A stretch of DNA of 50,494 nt from an uncultured Bacteroidaceae bacterium (GCA_905235305.1 CAJOLC010000039.1:1-50494); one strand, 5' to 3'; numbered from the stretch's first letter, positions 36,624 through 46,135 are shown. A program made the numbers and translations. Notes: generated from the sequence alone by a model not told the origin.

Positions 36624-37070
36624 TCATAATTGTTTTCTCCCCTCTCCTCGGAGAGGGGTTGGGGGTGAGGCTAAGGCTTTGTCCTCGGCTTCCCGCATGC
36701 GGGCCTGCTCCTCGGGAGTCTTGTCGCGGAGGCCGCAGAGGTGCAGCAGTCCGTGGATGATGATGCGGCGTAGCTCCTCATGGAACATTGTTCCGTAGAG
36801 CTTGGCATTGGTGGCGACGGTGTCCGTGCTGATGTAGATGTCGCCGCTCAGTGCGTTGCCTTGGCTGTAGTCGAAGCCGATGTGGTCGGTATAGTAGTCG
36901 TGCCCGAGGAATTGCCTATTGACGGAGAGCATCGTCTCGTCGTCCACGAAGATGTAGTTGATGTCGCCCACTACCTTATTATATATAGCGGCCACGTCCT
37001 TGACCCATGCCGTTACGTCTGCCTCGACGATGTCCGGCATCGCTACGTTTATGGTGTTGAAGGTTATCAT
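36624..37070 (-). CDS. ybeY: Endoribonuclease YbeY (rRNA maturation factor)
   Basis: 148 residues. Metal-dependent endoribonuclease acting in 16S rRNA 3' processing. The metal motif is HGLLHLCGLRDKTPEE; the third ligand position is DK rather than DH, as often in Bacteroidetes. The last ~13 residues (SPPTPLRGEGRKQ) are encoded by a G/C-run repeat (36637-36670), not by family sequence. The start ATG overlaps the stop of the S41 protease gene (ATGA), so the two are translationally coupled. Confidence 0.92.
   Translation of the reverse strand: MITFNTINVAMPDIVEADVTAWVKDVAAIYNKVVGDINYIFVDDETMLSVNRQFLGHDYYTDHIGFDYSQGNALSGDIYISTDTVATNAKLYGTMFHEELRRIIIHGLLHLCGLRDKTPEEQARMREAEDKALASPPTPLRGEGRKQL
36637..36670. 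repeat. CTCTCC/GGAGAG repeat forming the ybeY C-terminus
   Basis: CCCCTCTCCTCGGAGAGGGG is an inverted repeat followed by TTGGGGGTGAGG. It is the widely scattered Bacteroidetes type. Its insertion supplies the YbeY stop region. AT-rich TTCATAATTCATAATTG sequence precedes it. Confidence 0.65.
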
Positions 37071-38671
37071 TCGGCTTGCAGTAGCTCGACAGCCTTGCGG
37101 ACCACTTCGTCGTTCTCGTAGATGATGGCGAAATACTCGCTCATGTCCCAGAGGTCACGTGCTACGAGAGCCTTGATGACCAGTCGCATGTTGTCTGTTG
37201 CCTTCTGCCGTTCCTCGTCGTCCTTCGGGCTGATGTTCTGCTTCTCGCCTTCGGCAAAGATTTCGTCGATGAGTTCCTGCGGCACTTCGTACCTGGCCTT
37301 GAACTTCTGGAAGTCTGTATAGTCTTTGGAAAGCTTCTTGCGGTTCTTGTCCATGTACTTGAGGTTGGCGTTGATGACGATGCTCTTGGCGGAGAGCTCG
37401 CGGTAGCACTTGGCATAGCGCGTGGTGTCGAGTGGCACGAAGCAGTCGGGCATGATGCCGCCGCCGCCATAGACGGTGCGCTTCTTCCGCAGTGTCTGAT
37501 AGCGCAAGGAGTCGGGGAAGTGGATGCTGTCGGCGTTGGTCAGTTCGCCCTTGTTGTAGCGGTTGATGACATCGCGGGCGTAGTCTTGAGCTTTGCCCTT
37601 CTCGTAGGGTTTCTGGATGGAGCGACCGCTGGGCGTGTAGTAGCGAGCCGTCGTGAGTCGAATCATGCTGCCGTCAGGCATATCGAACGGGCGTTGTACG
37701 AGTCCCTTGCCGAAGGAACGACGTCCTACGACGATGCCTCTGTCCTGATCCTGAATGGCTCCGGAGAGAATCTCGGCAGCCGAGGCACTGTATTCGTCAA
37801 TGAGTACGGCCACTTTGCCCTCTTGGAAGTTGCCTCCGCCGGTGCTGCGGAACTCCTGGCTTGGCACTGCGCGTCCCTTCGTATAGACTATCATGTCGCC
37901 CTTCGGGAGAAACTCCGAGGCGATGTCCGCTGCTGCCTGAAGGAAGCCGCCGCTGTTCTGCTGGAGGTCGATGATGAGGCTTGTCATGCCTTGCTGCTTG
38001 AGTTTCTTGATGGCCTCCACCACCTCGTCGTGCGTGGTCTGCGCGAAGTTGTTGAAGCGAATCAGGCCGATGGTGGGCGTCACCATGTAGGCGGCGTCGA
38101 CCGAGTTGACGGGGATGCGGTCGCGCTTCACGTCGAAGTAGAGCGTGTCGCGGATGCCGCGACGGACTACGCCGAGGTGTGCGATGGTGCCCTTCTTGCC
38201 GCGAAGGCGGTGCATGATTTCCTCTCGACTCATCTTCACGCCGGCTATGGCCGTGTCTGCTACGCTGACGATGCGGTCGCCTGCCAGGATGCCGACCCGT
38301 TCGCTTGGGCCCTTCGGCACGGGCTGAATAACGAGTAGCGTGTCCTCCAACATGTTGAACTGTACGCCGATACCCTCGAACGAGCCTTCCAGAGGTTCGG
38401 TGAACTTCTTCGTGTCAGCCGCGTTGGTGTAGGCAGAATGGGGGTCGAGCTTCGTGAGTATGCCTTGGATGGCATCCTCCACAAGCTTCTTCGAGTCCAC
38501 GCTATCGACGTAGAAGTTGTTGATCATAACGCTTGCCATGACGAGCTTCTGGACGTTCTGCTCCAAGTCGCTCTGCGCATGGTTCCTCGCCGGCGTGTTC
38601 CCGAAGCGCAACTGTGCCGAGAGGCTCAGGCAGGTGAGCAGAGTGACGACTGCTATGGTGATTCTTTTCAT
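37067..38671 (-). CDS. S41 family C-terminal processing peptidase
   Basis: 534 residues with signal peptide (MKRITIAVVTLLTCLSLSAQ), so periplasmic. PDZ domain about 90-180 (LAGDRIVSVADTAIAGV), protease core with TSLIIDLQQNSGGFLQAAADIA, catalytic Ser in DEYSASAAEILSGA and Lys in RRSFGKGLVQRPF. Tsp/CtpA-type proteases degrade or mature envelope proteins. The C-terminal ~130 residues are helical (YTDFQKFKARYEVPQELID) as in Bacteroidetes members. Coupled to ybeY. Confidence 0.93.
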   Translation of the reverse strand: MKRITIAVVTLLTCLSLSAQLRFGNTPARNHAQSDLEQNVQKLVMASVMINNFYVDSVDSKKLVEDAIQGILTKLDPHSAYTNAADTKKFTEPLEGSFEGIGVQFNMLEDTLLVIQPVPKGPSERVGILAGDRIVSVADTAIAGVKMSREEIMHRLRGKKGTIAHLGVVRRGIRDTLYFDVKRDRIPVNSVDAAYMVTPTIGLIRFNNFAQTTHDEVVEAIKKLKQQGMTSLIIDLQQNSGGFLQAAADIASEFLPKGDMIVYTKGRAVPSQEFRSTGGGNFQEGKVAVLIDEYSASAAEILSGAIQDQDRGIVVGRRSFGKGLVQRPFDMPDGSMIRLTTARYYTPSGRSIQKPYEKGKAQDYARDVINRYNKGELTNADSIHFPDSLRYQTLRKKRTVYGGGGIMPDCFVPLDTTRYAKCYRELSAKSIVINANLKYMDKNRKKLSKDYTDFQKFKARYEVPQELIDEIFAEGEKQNISPKDDEERQKATDNMRLVIKALVARDLWDMSEYFAIIYENDEVVRKAVELLQAE

Positions 38672-38712
38672 AATGGATTATTGTAATATGTGTAAGATGC
38701 TGAATGCGCTCG

Positions 38713-38720
38713 CAAAGATA
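38713..38720 (-). promoter_or_regulatory. -7 box of the S41 protease-ybeY unit
   Basis: TATCTTTG on the minus strand, 41 bp before the start. No -33 match. Confidence 0.5.
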
Positions 38721-38809
38721 AGAATAATTTTCGACATACGGATGGCTGAGGCGGAAAAGTACGCGAAAAGCTACATTGCACAGGGAGGTACGCCTGTCTG
38801 CCCCAAGAA

Positions 38810-38862
38810 GTATAGGTCATGAATTTATCCTCTATAGGGGAACGTTCACTCCTCTATAGGGC
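38810..38862. repeat. 22-bp-period array H, core CCTCTATAGGGG
   Basis: CTATAG at 38832 and 38854 lie 22 bp apart, each flanked by CCT and GGG; GTATAG at 38810 is a weaker copy one period before. Same core family as array G and the mnmG insert. Located after the OmpA-like gene. Confidence 0.65.
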
Positions 38863-38889
38863 GTCTCGCGACGCTCCTGCCTGTCTGCC

Positions 38890-39723
38890 TTACTGCACCT
38901 TGCTCTCCTCGAGCATCTTGAACAGCTTGTCGAGGCGCGGAGCCATGATGATCTCCGTACGGCGGTTGCGGGCTTTGCCTTCGGGCGTGGTGTTGACGTC
39001 GACGGGCTTGAACTCGCCCCGACCGCAGGGCTGTATCTGCAGGGGATTCACGCCGTAGGTCTCGGTCAGGATGCGCACTACCGATGTGGCACGGATGACG
39101 CTGAGGTCCCAGTTGTCCTGGAAGACGGCTGTCTTGATGGGCACGTTGTCCGTATGACCCTCGATGTAGACATCGATGTCTGTCTGCTTGTTGAGCACGC
39201 CGGCCAGCTTGCCGAGGGCTTCCCTACCCTGCTCGTTGACGATGGCCTTGCCCGATTCGAAGAGCAGCTTGTCGCTCATCGCCACGTAGACCTTGCCGTC
39301 TTCTTCGCGGACGGTCAGCTCGTCGCTGCTGAATCCGAGCAGGGCATCCTTCACGCTACTGAGCAGGTTCTTCACTTTTTGGTTCTGCTGGTCTATCATC
39401 CTCTGCAGTTCGGCAATCGTCTTCTCGCGGTCCTTCAGGTTTGCATTGAGCTTCTGATTCTCGTTCTGCCCCGAGGCGAGCAGCTGCTGATAGTTGCGGA
39501 TGCTGCTCTTGAGCAAGGTCGTGTCGTTCAGCAAGCCGTTCCGCAGCTCGTCGAGAATGGCATAGTCCGTCCTGGTCATCCCAAGCAAGTCGGCCAGACT
39601 GTCGCGGCTGTAGAGAGCGGCCAAGCGTCCGGCTTCGGCAATTTCATACTTCTTTTTACTCACTACGCACGATGAGAGCAGCAAACATGCCACTCCAAGC
39701 ATCAAAAGACTCCTTTTCTTCAT
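38890..39723 (-). CDS. OmpA-family lipoprotein
   Basis: 277 residues. Start taken at MKKRSLLMLGVACLLLSSC (39723), a lipoprotein signal with lipobox LSSC; the frame is open 11 codons further upstream. Then a coiled coil (about 60-135, LKDREKTIAELQRMIDQQNQ) and an OmpA/MotB peptidoglycan-binding domain (about 150-265: VYIEGHTDNVPIK, NWDLSVIRATSVVRIL, NRRTEIIMAP). It should tie the outer membrane to peptidoglycan. Confidence 0.9.
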   Translation of the reverse strand: MKKRSLLMLGVACLLLSSCVVSKKKYEIAEAGRLAALYSRDSLADLLGMTRTDYAILDELRNGLLNDTTLLKSSIRNYQQLLASGQNENQKLNANLKDREKTIAELQRMIDQQNQKVKNLLSSVKDALLGFSSDELTVREEDGKVYVAMSDKLLFESGKAIVNEQGREALGKLAGVLNKQTDIDVYIEGHTDNVPIKTAVFQDNWDLSVIRATSVVRILTETYGVNPLQIQPCGRGEFKPVDVNTTPEGKARNRRTEIIMAPRLDKLFKMLEESKVQ

Positions 39724-39960
39724 TTCCTTTTCTATTTTGAAAAATTTTCTATTCACTATTTTACGGCTTAAATCTCTTCAGTTCAACTGTTTAGTCCCAA
39801 AATGGGCCTCTGAGAATCGCTTCTTTTCGTCCGCCAAGCCCCGAGGCTTCAAATAATCGATTCTCGTGAGGGTAAAATGACGTTTCTGCTGGTGGAAAAT
39901 GTTCCGCCCGTTCGCACCTCGTCCCTTTTAAGTTTTTCACTTTTTCACCTTTTCACTTCT

Positions 39961-40857
39961 TTAGAAGAACTTCACCTCTTCGCCCACGACCTCGCTCAGC
40001 AGCAAGTTCGCCAACCTGCTTGTGCCGAGTCGCAGCCACTCGTTGGTGAGCCACTTCTCGCCGAGCACCTCTTTCACTATCGTATAATAGACGAGCGCAT
40101 CGTGCACCGTGTTGAGGCCGCCGGCGGGCTTGAAGCCGATCTGGATTCCGGTCTTGTTGTAGTACTCCTTGATTGCTTGGCACATGACGTAGGCGGCTTC
40201 CGGAGTGGCCGCAGGCTTCTCCTTGCCCGTGCTTGTCTTTATGTAGTCCGCACCGGCATACATGGCCAGCAGGCTCGCTTTCTTGATGTCCGAAGCACTT
40301 GGCAGCAGGCCGGTCTCTAGGATGACCTTCAGCTTACGCTCTCCACAGATAGCCTTCAGCTCGCTTATCTCGTCGCAGAGTGTCTCGTAGTCGCCGCTCA
40401 AGTACTTGCCTACGCTCATCACGATGTCGATTTCCGTCGCGCCGTCCTTCAAGGCAAGGGCAGTCTCGACGGTCTTTATCTCTATCAGAGCCTGCGAAGA
40501 TGGGAAGCTGCCGCTCACGCAGGCCACTTCGACGCCCTCAACCTCAAGGCTTTGGCTCACTATCTTCGCAAAGCAGGGATAGACGCAAACCGTAGCCACA
40601 TGGGGCAACTCAGGGTATGCATCCTCGAACTTATTCACCTTCTCTGTGAACGCCAGGACGCTCTCCTCCGAGTCTGTCGTCTTAAGCGTCGTCAGCTCCA
40701 CGCTGCCAAGCAGGAACTTCTTCACTGCCACGGTGTCGTTCTCGGGCACCTTCTTCTCGATAATCTCTGCTACTCTGGCAGCTATCTCGCTGTCGTTCAA
40801 TGCCGTATTATACTGCCCGAGCATCTGGTCGTACTTGCTTCTTTCGATTGTTTCCAT
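39961..40857 (-). CDS. deoC: Deoxyribose-phosphate aldolase
   Basis: 298 residues, the longer DeoC type. Cleaves 2-deoxyribose 5-phosphate to glyceraldehyde 3-phosphate and acetaldehyde. Schiff-base Lys in GADYIKTSTGKEKPAAT; second lysine region KVILETGLL; IGFKPAGGL near the end. The ATG at 40857, one base after the mazG-like stop, precedes METIERSKYDQML; 20 upstream in-frame codons overlap the mazG gene and are not used. The gap to the OmpA gene holds pyrimidine-rich repeats (TTTTTCACTTTTTCACC). Confidence 0.94.
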   Translation of the reverse strand: METIERSKYDQMLGQYNTALNDSEIAARVAEIIEKKVPENDTVAVKKFLLGSVELTTLKTTDSEESVLAFTEKVNKFEDAYPELPHVATVCVYPCFAKIVSQSLEVEGVEVACVSGSFPSSQALIEIKTVETALALKDGATEIDIVMSVGKYLSGDYETLCDEISELKAICGERKLKVILETGLLPSASDIKKASLLAMYAGADYIKTSTGKEKPAATPEAAYVMCQAIKEYYNKTGIQIGFKPAGGLNTVHDALVYYTIVKEVLGEKWLTNEWLRLGTSRLANLLLSEVVGEEVKFF

Positions 40858-40858
40858 G

Positions 40859-41182
40859 TTATTCGAGTTTAATGTTATTCTTATGTCTGTCCCTATCCCG
40901 CGTAGTCTTCTTCTCAATGCTGGCTTCCAAAGCAGCCGTCAAGTCGACCCCCGTCTGGTTAGCTAGGCAGATGAGAACCCAAAGCACATCAGCCATCTCT
41001 TCGCTAACATCTTGGTTCTCACCCTCTTTGAACGACTGTTCGCCGTACTTCCTTGCTATTACGCGAGCCAACTCCCCCACCTCTTCCGTCAGGCAAGCCA
41101 TATTGGTCAGCTCGTTGAAGTAGCGTACGCCGTACGTCTTAATCCATTGATCTACATGTTCTTGTGCTTCTCGTATCGTCAT
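40859..41182 (-). CDS. MazG-like nucleotide pyrophosphohydrolase
   Basis: 107 residues, a single all-alpha NTP pyrophosphohydrolase domain. The metal motif is visible as ACLTEEVGELARVIARKYGEQ followed by SEEMADVLWVLICLANQ (E-x-x-E and D). It probably removes pyrophosphate from unwanted dNTPs. It abuts deoC (1 bp) and follows dtd (33 bp): a small housekeeping operon. Confidence 0.88.
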   Translation of the reverse strand: MTIREAQEHVDQWIKTYGVRYFNELTNMACLTEEVGELARVIARKYGEQSFKEGENQDVSEEMADVLWVLICLANQTGVDLTAALEASIEKKTTRDRDRHKNNIKLE

Positions 41183-41215
41183 GAGATATTGTTCTTCTGT
41201 CCTAAACCTATATTC

Positions 41216-41668
41216 CTATTCCTTATTCTTAGTGTCCATGCAGATTGTGACGGGGCCATCGTTGATCAGCTCGACCTGCATCTCCGCTCCGAAAATGCCA
41301 GTGCCCACGGGCTTCCCAAGGCCTTCGCTCAGCACTTCGACGAACCTCTCGTACATAGGAACAGCATGATCATGGCCGGCGGCCCGTATCCAGCTGGGTC
41401 GGTTACCCTTCTTGTAGCTCGCCATCAACGTAAACTGACTGACCACGATTGCCTCTCCACCGACGTCCATAATACTCCGATTCATCACGCCCATCTTGTC
41501 GTCGAATATCCTTAAGGCAAGTATCTTTCGGCACAGCCACTGGATGTCTTCCTCGCAGTCCGTAGCTTCTATGCCAAGCAGCATCAGTAGTCCCTGCCCT
41601 ATGGCTGAGACCGTCGTGTCCCCCACCCTGACGCTTGCCTTCTTCACTCGTTGTATAACTGTTCTCAT
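41216..41668 (-). CDS. dtd: D-aminoacyl-tRNA deacylase
   Basis: 150 residues, normal. Hydrolyses D-amino acids from tRNA. Starts MRTVIQRVKKASVRV and has the two active-site motifs SQFTLMASYKKGNRPS and the cross-subunit Gly-cisPro segment NDGPVTICMD. Confidence 0.95.
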   Translation of the reverse strand: MRTVIQRVKKASVRVGDTTVSAIGQGLLMLLGIEATDCEEDIQWLCRKILALRIFDDKMGVMNRSIMDVGGEAIVVSQFTLMASYKKGNRPSWIRAAGHDHAVPMYERFVEVLSEGLGKPVGTGIFGAEMQVELINDGPVTICMDTKNKE

Positions 41669-41736
41669 AGCACCTTCAGTTTTCTTCCTCTGTCTTCTTC
41701 CTCCTTATACATTATATTATATAGCCGCATGCACAA

Positions 41737-43568
41737 CTATGGATTCTTGTCTGCTTCAGCAAAGAAGTCCTTCAGAACCTTAGCTTTCGAGGCCCCAATC
41801 GCAGCAGCAAGATCGACTTCCGTTGCCTCCCTGATGCGCTTCACGCTGTGGAATTTGTTCAGCAACACTGTTTTCGTCTTCGGTCCAATACCAGGAATGG
41901 TGTCCAGAATGCTTGCAATTTGGTGCTTGCTGCGTTTGTCGCGATGGAACGTAATAGCGTATCTGTGCACCTCATCCTGTATCTGCGTGAGCAATCGGAA
42001 CAGCGAAGAATCCGTCTTCATAGCAATCGTTTGTGCTGGAAAGCCAAATAGCAGCTCGTTGGTCCTGTGTTTGTTGTCCTTCGCCAGACCCGCTATCGGT
42101 ATGTTCAGGTGCAGTTCGTCCTCGACAACCTCGCGTACGACTTCCATCTGACCACGCCCTCCGTCCGTAATTATCAGGTCGGGTAGGGGCTTCCCCTCCT
42201 CTGTCATACGGCTGTAATGTCTCCGGACCACCTCCTGCATGCTGGCATAATCGTCCGGCCCGCTCACTGTCTTGATAATGTACCTACGGTAATCCTGCTT
42301 GCTCGGCTTGCATTTCTTGAAGACAACACAGCCAGCAACAGCATCCGTACCACTGATGTTCGAGTTATCAAAGCATTCAATTTGCATCGGTAGGGTAGGG
42401 AGCTGAAGTGCTTCCTGCAGTTCCTTCATCAAACGCACCTGCTTTTGCTCAGGATTCAGCTTGTCGCTCTGACTGATTCTATCCTTCTTATATTGCAAGA
42501 CATTTAGTCTGGAAAGCTCAAGTAACTTCTTTTTATCTCCCTTTTGAGGCACGGTGATGAGCAAATCCTCTCCTAAGTGTTCCACATGGAACGGCACAAT
42601 AACTTCCTTACTCTCACTGTGGTAACGCTGTCGCATCTCAATGATTCCTGCGGCAAGCAGCTCTTCATCTGGCTCATCGAGGCGCTTTGAATATTCAAAG
42701 GTAAAGGCCTGCGTGATGCAACCATTCGTGACGTGAAGGTAATTGATGTAGGCTACCTTCTCGTTGTTCTCGATGTTAAAGACGTCGATATTATGGAGGG
42801 TAGTGCTCACGACCTCGCTTTTGCTGCGATAATTCTCCAGGAGGATGTACTTACGCTTTATTGCTTCTGCCTCTTCGAACTCTAGTTTTGCAGCATGTTC
42901 CTGCATTCGCGAGAGCATTTTCCGCTCCAGTTGTGCCGTGTTCCCCTTCAGTATCTCTTTCGCTTCGGCAATATATTCCATGTATTCCTCATGGCTTTGC
43001 CGGCGGGTGCCTTGCAGTTCTTTATATGGTATTCCAGGCACTCTTTGTGCTTACCTTTTTCAATGGATTTGGCAGTTATGATGTCTCTGCAGCGCCTTAA
43101 GGGATAGAGTTTCCCTATCAGTTCGAGCAAAAGATACATTGTGGGGATGTGGCTGTAGGGGCCGAAATATGTGCCCAAGCGCTTGTTTATCTTGCGAGTT
43201 TGGTATATGCGTGGCAAGTATTCGTTGGTTACGATGATGCTTGGATACGTTTTGCCGTCCTTGAGAAGGATATTATAACGTGGCGACCACTGCTTTATGA
43301 GATTATTCTCGAGCAGCAGGGCGTCCTCTTCCGTCTTGACGACTATGTACTTGATATCTCGTATCTTAGACACGAGAATAGTAGTCTTTCGGTTGTCGTG
43401 CTCTTTAGAAAAGTACGAGTAAACACGCCGCTTGAGGTTCTTCGCCTTACCGACATAGATGATGGTACCAGTTTCATCGAGATACTGATAGCACCCCGGG
43501 CACTCAGGCAGGTTGCTGACGATGCCCATGAGGTATGTTCGGAGTCTTTCCCTCTCGTTTTTCTCCAT
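41737..43568 (-). pseudogene. uvrC: Excinuclease ABC subunit C, frame broken
   Basis: N-terminal part from 43568: GIY-YIG nuclease domain (LPECPGCYQYLDETGTIIYVGKAKNLKRRV) up to CLEYHIKNCKAP. The frame then changes near 43005. The rest continues as QSHEEYMEYIAEAKEILKGN, UVR motif (LEFEEAEAIKRKYILLENY), RNase H-like nuclease domain (IECFDNSNISGTDAVAGCVVF, DLIITDGGRGQM) and HhH tail (IPGIGPKTKTVLLNKFHSV). About seven bases coding Cys-x-Gly appear to be lost. Otherwise it is a complete ~610-residue UvrC, the dual-incision nuclease of nucleotide excision repair. Confidence 0.92.
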
Positions 43569-43573
43569 GTTGT

Positions 43574-44104
43574 TTATACCTCCAGGAGTGTCGTTATATC
43601 CACCACCTTATCGAATCTAGCTCTGCCGTGGAGTCCTTCCTTCGTCAGTTCGATGATGAAGTTAATGTATATCTTCGTTGGATTGAACTGCCTAACCAGA
43701 TTGTAGGCGGCTTTCATGGTGCCTCCTCCGGCGAGGAGGTCGTCGTGGAGCAGCACGATGTCTTTCTCGTCGATTGCATCCGTATGAATCTCGATGGTGT
43801 CCTTGCCGTACTCCTTCACGTAGCTTTCTCTGCGTGTCTCGGCAGGGAGTTTGCCAGGCTTGCGACACATCACGAACCCGGCTCCCAGCTTGACTGCCAA
43901 TGCGGCACCAACCACGAAGCCTCGACTCTCAATGCCCACCACCTTTGTTATGCCTTTGTCCTTGTAGAGGTCGTACAATTCGTTGACCATTATCTTCAAG
44001 CACTTTGGGTTCTTATACAGCGTGCTGACGTCCTTGAACTGTATCCCATGCACTGGGAAATCAGGCACATTTCGCAGATTCTTCAGTAGATATTCGTTAT
44101 TCAT
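43574..44104 (-). CDS. apt: Adenine phosphoribosyltransferase
   Basis: 176 residues. Converts adenine and PRPP to AMP. Start at MNNEYLLKNLRNVPDFP (44104); the frame is open 22 codons upstream but those are not conserved. Conserved GIESRGFVVGAALA, FVMCRKPGKLP and PRPP loop VLLHDDLLAGGGTMKAA. Confidence 0.94.
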   Translation of the reverse strand: MNNEYLLKNLRNVPDFPVHGIQFKDVSTLYKNPKCLKIMVNELYDLYKDKGITKVVGIESRGFVVGAALAVKLGAGFVMCRKPGKLPAETRRESYVKEYGKDTIEIHTDAIDEKDIVLLHDDLLAGGGTMKAAYNLVRQFNPTKIYINFIIELTKEGLHGRARFDKVVDITTLLEV

Positions 44105-44177
44105 CTTGCATTTACCTTTTAATAATTTACTATATACCATTTGTTTTGTTTCGACAGGCAATTGTTTCACGTGAAAC

Positions 44178-46103
44178 CTAGCGTCTCATCATGACCAGCA
44201 GGACGTTTATGTCGCTGGGGCTTACTCCGGGGATTCGGCTGGCCTGTGCCATCGTCTCGGGGTCTATTTTGGAGAGTTTCTGCCGGGCTTCCGTGCTGAG
44301 CGATTTGATGTCGTCGTAGTGGAAATGTCCCTTGATGCGGATGTTCTCGAGGCGTTGTATCTTTGCTGCTATCTCCTTTTCCCTGCGGATGTAACCGCTG
44401 TATTTCATGCGAACTTCGGCTGCTTCGATGATTTCTTCACGACGGTCCGTGATGTGGTTCAGCTTGTCGGATAGGGCAGGGATGAGTGGTGCGAGGTTCG
44501 ACAGACTGAGCTGCGGCCGCATCACCAGGTCGATGAGTTTGCAGCCTCGCTGCAGTTCCTCGCTTCCCAAAGCTTTTAGGCCTGGATTGATCAGGGTGGC
44601 TTTCACGCTGAAGTTGCTGCAGAAGTCCTCTATCTCGCTGATTGTCTGTTTTTTACGCAGCCAGTAGTCGTAGCGTTCGCGGCTGGCTAAGCCCATCTCG
44701 TAACTGCGCTGCGTGAGTCGAGCATCTGCATCATCTTGACGAAGCAGGATGCGATATTCGGCTCTCGAGGTGAACATCCTGTAGGGTTCATCTACGCCTT
44801 TCGTGACGAGGTCGTCAATGAGAACGCCAATGTAAGACTCGTCCCTTCGCATGACGAACGGCTCGAGTCCGGCAATCTTGCGTGCTGCGTTGATGCCAGC
44901 CACCAGTCCCTGACCGGCAGCCTCCTCGTAGCCTGTGGTGCCGTTCACTTGCCCAGCCATGAAGAGACTATCGACAATCTTCGATTCCAGCGAGTGGCGA
45001 AGCTGCGTGGGATCGAAGTAATCGTATTCGATGGCATAGCCCGGACGGTAGATCTGCAGGTTGCGGAAGGCAGGAATCAGTTTCAGGGCTTCAATCTGGG
45101 CATCGATGGGGAGTGAACTCGAAAAGCCGTTCAGGTAGAGTTCTCTCGTCGAACTGCCTTCCGGCTCCAGAAACAGCTGATGCTCAGTGCGTTCGGAGAA
45201 GGTAACGAGCTTTGTCTCGATGCTCGGGCAGTAGCGCGGCCCGATGCTCTGAATCTGCCCGTTGTAGAGCGGAGAGTCGGGTAAGGCAGCGCGCAAACGC
45301 TCGTGAACGGCCTCGTTCGTATAGGTAATCCAGCACGGGAGTTGTGGCAACTGACGCGGTTCACCCATGTAGGAGAACTTGTGGAAGTCGGTCTCTCCGT
45401 CCTGTCGCTGCATTTGGGAGAAATCTACGGAACGTCCGTCGATGCGAACAGGTGTGCCAGTCTTCATGCGGCCAACAGTTATGCCACAAGCCGCGATGCT
45501 CTCCGAGAGGTGGAGACTCGGCAGTTCTGCGCAACGGCCGCCAGGAATCTTGGTGCGCCCTATGTGCATCAGCCCGTTCAGAAACGTGCCTGCCGTGATG
45601 ATGACGCAGGGTGCGTGGAAAGTCACTCCCTGCAGGGTTCTCAAACCCACTACGGAGCGTTTTCCATTCCCCTGTAGGGCGTTGTCCACTCCCCTATAGG
45701 GCATTTTGTTTTCCTCCGTGAGGAGTTCCACGACTTGGTCTTGCCAAATGGAAAGCCCCTCTGTGTTTTCAAGGATTTCGCGCCAGGTCCAGATGAATTT
45801 CGCCCTGTCGCATTGAGCTCTGGGGCTCCACATGGCAGGGCCTTTCGAACGGTTCAGCATGCGAAACTGTATGGCAGTTGCGTCCGTCACCTCGCCCGTA
45901 TGACCTCCCAGAGCGTCAATCTCGCGGACGATCTGCCCTTTGGCAATGCCGCCGATGGCAGGATTGCACGACATTTGGGCAATCTTGTTCATGTCCATCG
46001 TGATGAGGCAAGTCCTGGCTCCGAGCTTTGCCGCCGCTGCTGCCGCCTCACATCCAGCATGACCCGCACCGACAACAACGACATCAAATTTGAACTCCAT
46101 CAA
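44178..46103 (-). CDS. mnmG: tRNA uridine-5-carboxymethylaminomethyl modification enzyme MnmG, with in-frame repeat insert
   Basis: 641 residues, about 17 more than typical. With MnmE it installs cmnm5 on U34 of tRNA using FAD and methylene-THF. N-terminal VVVGAGHAGCEAAAAAAKLG, the signature CNPAIGGIAKGQIVREIDALGG, PRAQCDRAKF, and the C-terminal helical domain ending RIPGVSPSDINVLLVMM. The extra residues are at 133-150 (NKMPYRGVDNALQGNGKR), encoded by two 22-bp-spaced CCCTATAGGG-type repeats. They sit in the surface loop of the FAD domain between VVELLTEE and VVGLRT. Frame and motifs are otherwise intact, so function is probably kept. Confidence 0.93.
   Translation of the reverse strand: MMEFKFDVVVVGAGHAGCEAAAAAAKLGARTCLITMDMNKIAQMSCNPAIGGIAKGQIVREIDALGGHTGEVTDATAIQFRMLNRSKGPAMWSPRAQCDRAKFIWTWREILENTEGLSIWQDQVVELLTEENKMPYRGVDNALQGNGKRSVVGLRTLQGVTFHAPCVIITAGTFLNGLMHIGRTKIPGGRCAELPSLHLSESIAACGITVGRMKTGTPVRIDGRSVDFSQMQRQDGETDFHKFSYMGEPRQLPQLPCWITYTNEAVHERLRAALPDSPLYNGQIQSIGPRYCPSIETKLVTFSERTEHQLFLEPEGSSTRELYLNGFSSSLPIDAQIEALKLIPAFRNLQIYRPGYAIEYDYFDPTQLRHSLESKIVDSLFMAGQVNGTTGYEEAAGQGLVAGINAARKIAGLEPFVMRRDESYIGVLIDDLVTKGVDEPYRMFTSRAEYRILLRQDDADARLTQRSYEMGLASRERYDYWLRKKQTISEIEDFCSNFSVKATLINPGLKALGSEELQRGCKLIDLVMRPQLSLSNLAPLIPALSDKLNHITDRREEIIEAAEVRMKYSGYIRREKEIAAKIQRLENIRIKGHFHYDDIKSLSTEARQKLSKIDPETMAQASRIPGVSPSDINVLLVMMRR
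45671..45702. repeat. 22-bp-period repeat pair I inside mnmG
   Basis: CCCTGTAGGGCG and CCCTATAGGGC have their central hexamers at 45672 and 45694, exactly 22 bp apart, as in the intergenic arrays G and H. Both are read in frame. CCCTGCAGGG at 45628-45637 is similar, but lies in conserved coding sequence and off the 22-bp register. Confidence 0.75.
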
Positions 46104-46127
46104 TACTTCGTTACGTTAATTTAGCTA

Positions 46128-46135
46128 CAAAAGTA
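46128..46135 (-). promoter_or_regulatory. -7 box for mnmG
   Basis: TACTTTTG on the minus strand, 24 bp before the mnmG start. Confidence 0.5.

Noticed and set aside
39871..39905. Another 22-bp repeat (AAAATG at 39874 and 39896)
   Set aside because: Only six bases match, with no palindromic core; too weak to call. Nearby CCCAAAATGGG (39796-39806) is a lone small hairpin. The 237-bp gap has no other clear content.
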